Below are positions 57,746 to 64,000 of a DNA stretch of 64,000 nt, in pieces. The position numbers were made by a program, and so were the translations under genes. Origin of the DNA: Curtobacterium sp. MCBA15_012 (lineage in GTDB: Bacteria; Actinomycetota; Actinomycetes; Actinomycetales; Microbacteriaceae); assembly GCF_001864935.2 (NCBI RefSeq), contig NZ_CP126267.1:3410001-3474000 (forward strand), in the 5' to 3' direction. How positions within the stretch are numbered: position 1 is the stretch's first letter; the number at the start of each line of letters is the position of its first letter. Under the pieces are notes generated by a model. The model had not been told where the DNA came from. It saw only the letters and a program-made list of their open reading frames with translations, and did no database searches.

Positions 57746-60237
57746 GCTCGGACCTCCACGCCCACGTGCCCCGCGATCGGCAGCCGCACGACGACGGTGA
57801 GTCCGCCGCCGGGGGTGTCGTCCACCTCGATCGTGCCGCCCATCCCCTCGGTGAACCCCCGCGCCAGGGCGAGCCCCAGCCCGAGCCCGGTCTCGTTGTC
57901 GGTGTCGCCGAGCCGCTGGAACGGCTGGAACACCTCGTCGCGCCGGTCCTCGGGGATGCCCGGCCCGTGGTCGGCCACGCGCAGTTCGACGCCGCCGCCG
58001 AAGGCGCTCGCCGCGATCCGGACGCGCGTGCCCTCGGGGGCGTAGCGCGAGGCGTTGGCGAGCAGGTTCACGACGACGCGCTGCAGCAGGACCGGGTCAG
58101 CCAGGACCGGCGGCAGCTCGCCCGGCAGGTCGAGGTCGACGTCGTCCGGGCCGAGCTCGAGTTCGTCGAGAGCGGGGGCGACGACCGTCTCGAGGGCGGT
58201 TGGCAGCGGGGTCACGGCGAGCACCCCGGCCTGCACGCGACTGACGTCCAACAGGTCGGCCAACAGCACCGCGAGCTGGCGCAGGCTCTCGTCGGCGGTC
58301 GTGAGCAGCGCCTCCCGGTCGGTGTCGGTGAGCTCGATGTCGGAGGCGCTCAGCGTCTGCACGGCGGCCGAGGCCGCCGCGATCGGGCGACGGACGTCGT
58401 GGCCGACGGCCGCCAGGAGGGCGCTGCGGACGCGGTCCGCGGCCGCGATGCGCTCCGCGTCGACCGCGGTGCGCGTGAGCCGGCGGTGTTCCACCGCGGC
58501 GTCGAGCTGCTGCTCGACGACCCGCAGCAGCCGTCGTTGGGTCGGGTCGTCGGGTGCGCCCGCGAACTCCAGGACGGCGCCGGACGGGAGGCTCGTGGTC
58601 GCGTCCGGCGTGCCCTCGAACGTCCCGGACGTGGCCGGGACCTCGTCGCCCTGCCGGATCCGCACGCCGGTGAAGCCGAACGCCTCGCGCGTGCGGTCGA
58701 GCAGCGCCTGCAGGGCGTCGTCGCCACGGAGGACGCTGCCGGCGATGCCGACGAGGAGCCCGGACTCGGCTGCCGCACGGCGTGCCTCGCGGCTCCGCCG
58801 GGCCGACCGGTCGACCACGAAGCTGACGAGCACGGCGCTGATCACGTACATCACGAGGGCCACGAGGTGCCACGGCTGCTGGACGGTGACCTGGTAGAGG
58901 GGTTGCACGAAGAAGAAGTCGAGGCTCAGCCCGGACAGCACCGCGGCGAACACGGCGGGCCACATCCCGCCCACCAGGGCCACGACGAGCACGAGCAGCT
59001 GGTACGCGAGCACGTCGACCGTGATCGAGTCCGGGTCGTCCGTGCGCGACAGGAGCCAGGTGAGCAGCGGCCCGACGGTGAGCGACAGGACGAACGCCGC
59101 GGCGATCCGGGCGCGGGACAGGCTGCCGCCGAGCTTCGGCAGGGCGAACCCGCCGCCGGCGCGCTCGTGCGTCACGACGTGCACGTCGATGTCGCCGGAC
59201 TCCTGGATGACCGTGTTGCCGATGCCCGGTCCGGTGATGGCGGCGGCCAGACGCGAGCGACGGCTGACCCCGATGACGATCTGCGTCGCGTCGACCGACC
59301 GGGCGAACCGGACGAGGGTGGACGGCACGTCGTCGCCGACGACCTGGTGGTACGTCCCGCCGAGCTGCTCGAGCAGGGCGCGCTGCTTGCCGAGCGCACC
59401 GGGGTGGCGGACCCGGAGGCCGTCGTTCGTCGTGACGTGCACGGCGGCGAGCTCTCCGCCGGCGCTCCGGGCGGCGATGCGGGCGCCGCGGCGCAGGAGC
59501 GTCTCGCCCTCGGGGCCGCCGGTCAGTGCGACGAGCACGCGTTCGCGGGTCTCCCAGCGGTGGTCGATGCCGTGCTCGGCGCGGTAGGCCTTGAGCGCGT
59601 CGTCGACCTCGTCGGCGAGCCAGAGCAGGGCGATCTCGCGCAGGGCGGTGAGGTTGCCGAGCCGGAAGTAGTTGGACAGCGCGGCGTCGATCCGGGCGGC
59701 CGGGTACACCAGCCCGTCGGAGAGCCGCTCGCGCAGGGAGGCCGGGGCGAGGTCGACGACCTCGATCTGGTCGGCCGCGCGGACCACGGCGTCGGGGACG
59801 GTCTCGCGCTGCACCGTGCCGGTGATCTCGCGGACGACGTCGCCGAGGGACTGCATGTGCTGGATGTTCACCGTCGAGATGACGCTGATGCCCGCGGCGA
59901 GGAGCGCCTGGACGTCCTGCCAGCGCTTCTCGTTCCGGCTGCCGGGCGCGTTCGTGTGCGCGAGTTCGTCGACGAGGGCGACGTCGGGGGCGCGGGCGAT
60001 CACCGCGTCGAGGTCCATGTCGTCGAGGGCGACCCCGCGGTGCTCGACGACCCGGCGGGGGACGACCTCGAGCCCGTCGACCAGGGCGGCGGTGGCGGCA
60101 CGCTCGTGGGTCTCGACGACGGCGACCACCACGTCGCGGCCCTCGGCCTGCATGCGGTGCCCTTCCTCGAGCATCGTGAACGTCTTGCCGACGCCGGGGG
60201 CCGCGCCGAGCAGGACCCGCAGTTTGCCTCGCTTCAC
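57742..60237 (-). CDS. kdpD: Sensor histidine kinase KdpD
   Basis: Membrane sensor of potassium limitation/osmotic state, 831 residues. N-terminal KdpD domain with Walker A GAAPGVGKTFTMLEEGHRM and RVVEHRGVALDDMDLDAVIARAPDVALVDELAHTNAPGSRNEKRWQDV; a Usp-like domain (about 240-360); four closely spaced membrane helices (about 385-485); a GAF-type region; the phospho-acceptor in AAVGHDVRRPIAAASAAVQTL; N box VVNLLANASRYAPEG and G1/G2 boxes VADHGPGIPEDRRDEVFQPFQRLG...GLGLGLALARGFTEGMGG. Start GTG at 60237 after GAGGATG. Coupled to kdpE. A palindromic repeat separates it from kdpC. Confidence 0.96.
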   Translation of the reverse strand: MKRGKLRVLLGAAPGVGKTFTMLEEGHRMQAEGRDVVVAVVETHERAATAALVDGLEVVPRRVVEHRGVALDDMDLDAVIARAPDVALVDELAHTNAPGSRNEKRWQDVQALLAAGISVISTVNIQHMQSLGDVVREITGTVQRETVPDAVVRAADQIEVVDLAPASLRERLSDGLVYPAARIDAALSNYFRLGNLTALREIALLWLADEVDDALKAYRAEHGIDHRWETRERVLVALTGGPEGETLLRRGARIAARSAGGELAAVHVTTNDGLRVRHPGALGKQRALLEQLGGTYHQVVGDDVPSTLVRFARSVDATQIVIGVSRRSRLAAAITGPGIGNTVIQESGDIDVHVVTHERAGGGFALPKLGGSLSRARIAAAFVLSLTVGPLLTWLLSRTDDPDSITVDVLAYQLLVLVVALVGGMWPAVFAAVLSGLSLDFFFVQPLYQVTVQQPWHLVALVMYVISAVLVSFVVDRSARRSREARRAAAESGLLVGIAGSVLRGDDALQALLDRTREAFGFTGVRIRQGDEVPATSGTFEGTPDATTSLPSGAVLEFAGAPDDPTQRRLLRVVEQQLDAAVEHRRLTRTAVDAERIAAADRVRSALLAAVGHDVRRPIAAASAAVQTLSASDIELTDTDREALLTTADESLRQLAVLLADLLDVSRVQAGVLAVTPLPTALETVVAPALDELELGPDDVDLDLPGELPPVLADPVLLQRVVVNLLANASRYAPEGTRVRIAASAFGGGVELRVADHGPGIPEDRRDEVFQPFQRLGDTDNETGLGLGLALARGFTEGMGGTIEVDDTPGGGLTVVVRLPIAGHVGVEVRA

Positions 60238-60366
60238 GGGCTCATCCTCTCGCTGTTCGGTCGGTGGTGGGGTGGCGGTGGCGGCTGGCGCGGGGTGGTG
60301 GCGCGGGGCGGTGGTGGCGCGGCGCGGGGTGGTGGCAGCTGGCGCGGGGTGGTTCGACGTGCGTCT

Positions 60367-60426
60367 GCACAACCGGGAGCACGTCGCGCCACGAGATTCC
60401 GTGGTGCGAGGTGCTTCCGGTTGTGC
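60367..60426 (+). repeat. 60-bp dispersed palindrome, copy C
   Basis: Same length and orientation as copies A and B: from GCACAAC to GTTGTGC, with GAGCACGTCGCGCCACG against CGTGGTGCGAGGTGC. It is inserted between kdpC and kdpD, inside what is otherwise a compact operon, together with about 100 bp of GGCGCGGGGTGGTGG-rich spacer (60265-60355). Confidence 0.9.
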
Positions 60427-60486
60427 GGGCCGCAGCAGCGCGGGGCGCGACCACGGCCGCAACCACGGCCGCGCCCCGCCCCCGCG

Positions 60487-61089
60487 TCAGCGCGTCGCCG
60501 CGAGCGCCAGGTTCAGCTCGAGCACGTTGACGACCGGCTCCCCGAGGAACCCGAGCTGCCGGGCCTCGGTGTGCTCGTCGACGAGCGTGCGGACGGCGTC
60601 CTCGGACAGCCCGCGGGCCGAGGCCACCCGGGACACCTGCTGGAGCGCGTACTCCGGGCTGATGTCCGGGTCGAGGCCCGAGCCCGAGGCGGTGACCGCG
60701 TCGGCCGGCACCTCGGCGGCGCTGACCCCGTCGGCCTTCGCCACGGCGGCGCGGCGCTCCTCGACCGCCTTGAGCAGGTCGGGGTTCGACGGGCCGAGGT
60801 TCGAGCCGGACGAGGCGTTCGCGTCGTAGCCCTCCTCGCCCGCGGCGCTCGGGCGCGACTGGAACCAGCGGTCGGCGCCCTTGCCGTCGAACGACTGCCC
60901 GATGAGGGACGAGCCGACGACCTTGCCGGAGGAGTCGGTGACCATCGACCCGTTCGCCTGGTCGCGGAAGGCGGCCTGGCCGACGCCCCACACCGCGAGC
61001 GGGTAGACGACACCGAGGACGACGGTGGACAGGAGGGTGAGGCGGATCGCCACACCGGTGGAGCGGAAGGTGGACCGTACAGATGCCAT
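60487..61089 (-). CDS. kdpC: Potassium-transporting ATPase subunit KdpC
   Basis: Accessory subunit of the high-affinity K+ pump, 200 residues. One membrane helix (AIRLTLLSTVVLGVVYPLAVWGVGQ, 14-38) and an outside domain with the family blocks GSSLIGQSFDGKGADRWFQSRPSAAG, YDANASSGSNLGPSNPDLL and DAVTASGSGLDPDISPEYALQQVSRVASARGL. It follows kdpB by 4 bp and shares its transcript. Confidence 0.97.
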   Translation of the reverse strand: MASVRSTFRSTGVAIRLTLLSTVVLGVVYPLAVWGVGQAAFRDQANGSMVTDSSGKVVGSSLIGQSFDGKGADRWFQSRPSAAGEEGYDANASSGSNLGPSNPDLLKAVEERRAAVAKADGVSAAEVPADAVTASGSGLDPDISPEYALQQVSRVASARGLSEDAVRTLVDEHTEARQLGFLGEPVVNVLELNLALAATR

Positions 61090-61093
61090 TGGA

Positions 61094-63223
61094 CTAGAAC
61101 CCCGGGATGAGACCGACGACGAGGTCGATCAGCTTGATGCCGACGAAGGGGACGATGACGCCGCCGAGCCCGTAGACGAGCAGGTTGCGTCCGAGGACGG
61201 ACGACGCAGAGGCCGCCCGGTAGCGCACGCCCCGCAGGGAGAGCGGGATGAGCGCCACGATGACGAGGGCGTTGAAGACGACCGCGGACAGGATCGCGGA
61301 CGACGGGCTGTGCAGTCCCATGACGTTGAGCGCCGCGAGGCCGGGGAACGCCGCCTGGAACATGGCCGGGATGATCGCGAAGTACTTCGCGACGTCGTTG
61401 GCGATCGAGAAGGTCGTCAGCGCACCGCGGGTGATGAGCAGCTGCTTGCCGATCCGGACGACGTCGATGAGCTTCGTCGGGTCGGAGTCGAGGTCGACCA
61501 TGTTGCCGGCCTCCTTCGCAGCGGTGGTGCCGGTGTTCATCGCCACGCCGACGTCCGCCTGTGCCAGGGCCGGGGCGTCGTTCGTGCCGTCGCCGGTCAT
61601 GGCGACGAGGTTGCCGCCCTCCTGCTCCCGCTTGATGAGCGCGAGCTTGTCCTCCGGGGTGGCCTCGGCGAGGTAGTCGTCCACCCCGGCCTCGGCGGCG
61701 ATCGCCTTGGCGGTGCGCGGGTTGTCGCCGGTGATCATCACCGTGCGGATGCCCATGCTGCGGAGCTCGGCGAACCGGGCGGCCATGCCCTCCTTGACGA
61801 CGTCCTTCAGGTGCACGACGCCGAGCAGCGCCACGGTCCCGGAGGCGTCGCGCCGTCCGACGACGAGCGGCGTCCCGCCCTGGTCGGAGACCTCGGCGAC
61901 GGTGGCGTCCACCGAGGCGACGACCGCGGCGTCCGCGGACCCGGCCCAGGCGAGCACGGCGGCCGCGGCGCCCTTGCGGATCTGCGAGCCGTCGGCCAGG
62001 TCGAGGCCGGACATGCGGGTCTGCGCCGTGAACGGCACCTCGACCGCGCCGGCGGGCGTCCCGGGTGCGACCCCGTCTGCTGCCGCGAGCGTGACGATGG
62101 ACCGTCCCTCGGGGGTGCTGTCGGCGGCGCTCGACAGCGCTGCCGCCTCCATGAGCGTCGTGACGGTCACGCCGGGCACCGGGACGACGCGGGACGCCTG
62201 GCGGTTGCCGTAGGTGATCGTGCCGGTCTTGTCGAGCAGCAGCGTGGTGATGTCACCGGCGGCCTCGACCGCGCGGCCCGACATCGCCAGGACGTTGTGC
62301 TGCACGAGCCGGTCCATGCCGGCGATGCCGATCGCGGAGAGCAGCGCGCCGATGGTGGTCGGGATGAGGCAGACGAGCAGGGCGATGAGCACGGGCACGC
62401 TGACCGTGGCGCCGACGAGGCCCGCGATGGGCTGCATCGTGAGGCAGACGATCACGAACACGATCGACAGCGACGCGAGCAGGATGTTCAGCGCGATCTC
62501 GTTCGGCGTCTTCTGGCGGGCGGCACCCTCGACGAGCCGGATCATCCGGTCGATGAAGGTCTCGCCGGGCGTGGACGTGATGCGCACCACGATCCGGTCG
62601 GACAGCACCCGGGTGCCGCCGGTCACCGCGCTGCGGTCACCGCCCGACTCCCGGATGACGGGCGCGGACTCGCCGGTGACGGCCGACTCGTCGACGCTCG
62701 CGATGCCGTCGATGACGTCGCCGTCGCCCGGGACCACCTCACCGGCGACGACGACCACGACGTCGCCCTTGGCGAGGTCGACGGAGGCCAGCTCCTCGGT
62801 CTCGGCCCGCAGGGCGGCCGGGTCGCCGGCCGCGTCGTACCCGCGGACGCGCCGTGCGCTCGTGGTGGAGCGGGTCTTGCGGAGGGTGTCGGCCTGCGCC
62901 TTGCCGCGGCCCTCGGCCACGGCCTCGGCCAGGTTGGCGAAGACCACCGTCAGCCAGAGCCACACCGCGATCGCGGTGGTGAACGCGGACGGCTCGACGA
63001 AGGCGGTCACCGTGGTGAGCGCGGCACCGACCTCGACGATGAACATGACGGGGTTGCGCCACATCAGGCGCGGGTCGAGCTTGCGCAGGGCGCCCGGGAG
63101 GCCCGCCGCCAGTTGGCGGGGCCCGAAGGCGGACGAGGTGGTCGGCCGGGAGGCGGTGGTCGCCTCCGGCGCGTCGGTCACGGTGGTCATTGCAGTGTCC
63201 TCGGACATCGGCTGGGCGTTCAT
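61094..63223 (-). CDS. kdpB: Potassium-transporting P-type ATPase subunit KdpB
   Basis: Catalytic subunit of 709 residues. The phosphorylated aspartate is in [14 protein letters not shown] (near 325); other P-type motifs are [34 protein letters not shown] (actuator), [33 protein letters not shown] and [49 protein letters not shown] (hinge). Seven membrane helices are visible. It starts at ATG 63223 overlapping the kdpA stop codon (ATGA); an internal ATG at position 12 of the protein is less likely. Transcribed as kdpA-B-C-D-E. Confidence 0.97.
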   Translation of the reverse strand: MNAQPMSEDTAMTTVTDAPEATTASRPTTSSAFGPRQLAAGLPGALRKLDPRLMWRNPVMFIVEVGAALTTVTAFVEPSAFTTAIAVWLWLTVVFANLAEAVAEGRGKAQADTLRKTRSTTSARRVRGYDAAGDPAALRAETEELASVDLAKGDVVVVVAGEVVPGDGDVIDGIASVDESAVTGESAPVIRESGGDRSAVTGGTRVLSDRIVVRITSTPGETFIDRMIRLVEGAARQKTPNEIALNILLASLSIVFVIVCLTMQPIAGLVGATVSVPVLIALLVCLIPTTIGALLSAIGIAGMDRLVQHNVLAMSGRAVEAAGDITTLLLDKTGTITYGNRQASRVVPVPGVTVTTLMEAAALSSAADSTPEGRSIVTLAAADGVAPGTPAGAVEVPFTAQTRMSGLDLADGSQIRKGAAAAVLAWAGSADAAVVASVDATVAEVSDQGGTPLVVGRRDASGTVALLGVVHLKDVVKEGMAARFAELRSMGIRTVMITGDNPRTAKAIAAEAGVDDYLAEATPEDKLALIKREQEGGNLVAMTGDGTNDAPALAQADVGVAMNTGTTAAKEAGNMVDLDSDPTKLIDVVRIGKQLLITRGALTTFSIANDVAKYFAIIPAMFQAAFPGLAALNVMGLHSPSSAILSAVVFNALVIVALIPLSLRGVRYRAASASSVLGRNLLVYGLGGVIVPFVGIKLIDLVVGLIPGF

Positions 63224-64000
63224 CGGGCGAGTGCTTCCGCGAGCGGTCCGAGAGCGAGGACCGGGAAGTAGGTGAGGGCGGTGACGATCACGGCGACCGC
63301 ACCGAGCAGGCCGATGAACAGCGGCCGGTGCGTGGGCAGCGTGCCGCTGGTCGCGGGCACCTTGTCCTGGGCGGCGAGCGACCCGGCGAGCGCCAGGACG
63401 AGCGCGATCGGGATGAACCGACCGAGCAGCATCACGACGCCGAGCGCGGAGTTCATCCACGTGGTGTTCGCGGTGAGCCCACCGAACGCCGACCCGTTGT
63501 TGTTCGCGCCCGAGGTGAAGGCGTACAGCAACTCGGAGAGCCCGTGGTTGCCCGGGTTGAACAGGCTCGTGCCGAGGACCTGCTCACGGACGCCCGGGAT
63601 CACCAGGGACAGTCCGGTGCCGAGCAGCACCAGGGTCGGCGTGACCAGGATGTACAGCGCGGCGAAGGTCATCTCGCGGGCGCGGATCTTCTTGCCGAGG
63701 TACTCCGGGGTGCGACCGACGAGGAGCCCGCCGATGAACACCGTGATGACCGCGAGCACGAGCATCCCGTACAGGCCGGAGCCGACACCGCCGGGGCTGA
63801 TCTCGCCGAGCATCATGTTGAGGAGCGCCATCATGCCGCCGATCGGCGTGAAGCTGTCGAACATGCCGTTCACGGCGCCCGTGGACGTCGCGGTCGAGGT
63901 CGTGCCGAAGAGGGTCGTGCCGAGGATGCCGAACCGCATCTCCTTGCCCTCCATCGCCGCGCCCGCCGCCTGGGTGGCGCTGCCGCCGCCGGCGAGTTCG
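63220..64000 (-). CDS. kdpA: Potassium-transporting ATPase subunit KdpA (C-terminal part, runs off the window)
   Basis: Channel-like K+-translocating subunit; about 259 C-terminal residues are inside the window and the frame is open through base 64000 ([24 protein letters not shown] at the edge). A selectivity-filter segment is seen in [21 protein letters not shown]; other family blocks are [39 protein letters not shown] and [12 protein letters not shown]. The internal ATG at 63954 is not the start. The promoter and the usual small kdpF must lie beyond the window. Confidence 0.97.
   Translation of the reverse strand, partial: ELAGGGSATQAAGAAMEGKEMRFGILGTTLFGTTSTATSTGAVNGMFDSFTPIGGMMALLNMMLGEISPGGVGSGLYGMLVLAVITVFIGGLLVGRTPEYLGKKIRAREMTFAALYILVTPTLVLLGTGLSLVIPGVREQVLGTSLFNPGNHGLSELLYAFTSGANNNGSAFGGLTANTTWMNSALGVVMLLGRFIPIALVLALAGSLAAQDKVPATSGTLPTHRPLFIGLLGAVAVIVTALTYFPVLALGPLAEALAR

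Noticed and set aside
57766..61110. Plus-strand open frame of more than 1100 codons opposite kdpD and kdpC
   Set aside because: It is antisense to two unmistakable kdp genes, has runs of Asp/Gly/Arg/Val, crosses an intergenic palindrome and shows no domain.

Overview
This window is chromosomal DNA from a very GC-rich actinobacterium. Gene content, codon use and protein style (RpoB, Lhr, DEAD-box helicase, CGNR and SprT proteins, DUF4916, KdpABCDE) suggest Microbacteriaceae, probably near Curtobacterium; this is an inference without a database search. No rRNA, tRNA, CRISPR array, insertion sequence or integrase gene was recognised. The window opens inside rpoB and ends inside kdpA, both on the minus strand.

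Layout. 1-2098: 5' two thirds of rpoB, with a roughly 250-nt leader. 2461-5920: a PH-like membrane protein and a three-gene membrane protein/histidine kinase/NarL-type regulator operon. 6053-16116: spermidine-synthase-like protein, repeat-containing membrane protein, TPR-like protein, SprT-like protease, CGNR regulator, MntH, DUF427, a ComB-like gene with an apparent frameshift, acetyltransferase, DUF1684, GntR regulator and a GH114 lipoprotein. 16389-27154: DEAD-box helicase, CsbD, NUDIX-like DUF4916, esterase, PadR regulator, giant Lhr helicase, endonuclease VIII and a lipoprotein. 27349-37696: aldo/keto reductase with divergent TetR, LysG/LysE exporter pair, amino-acid permease, HAD phosphatase, hydrolase, an Ada-AlkA/Ogt alkylation-repair operon and a MOSC protein. 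37757-40978: DJ-1/PfpI protein, then a one-gene cassette (AlbA_2/Schlafen-type ATPase) inserted at the 3' end of a HAD phosphatase gene with a 67-bp duplication of that gene end. 41059-44983: RibD-like reductase/FolP2-like/FolE operon divergent from a purine permease. 45108-49032: hypothetical protein, MFS exporter with ArsR regulator, DUF1697 and an SDR. 49262-52614: GH65 disaccharide phosphorylase with beta-phosphoglucomutase. 52841-56996: permease, hydrolase, an acetyltransferase-methyltransferase fusion and a hypothetical protein. 57050-64000: kdpE-D-C-B-A potassium uptake operon.

The strongest unexpected signals are: (1) the compact 1.86-kb cassette at 38466-40389, flanked by long direct repeats made from the host gene's 3' end and lacking any recombinase; (2) three families of dispersed intergenic palindromes, including three 60-bp copies in the same orientation; (3) about 23 genes whose start codon lies 6-8 nt after a TANNNT-like -10 hexamer, indicating widespread leaderless transcription; (4) four well-formed operators overlapping promoters (mntH, padR/lhr, aldo-keto reductase/tetR, arsR/MFS).
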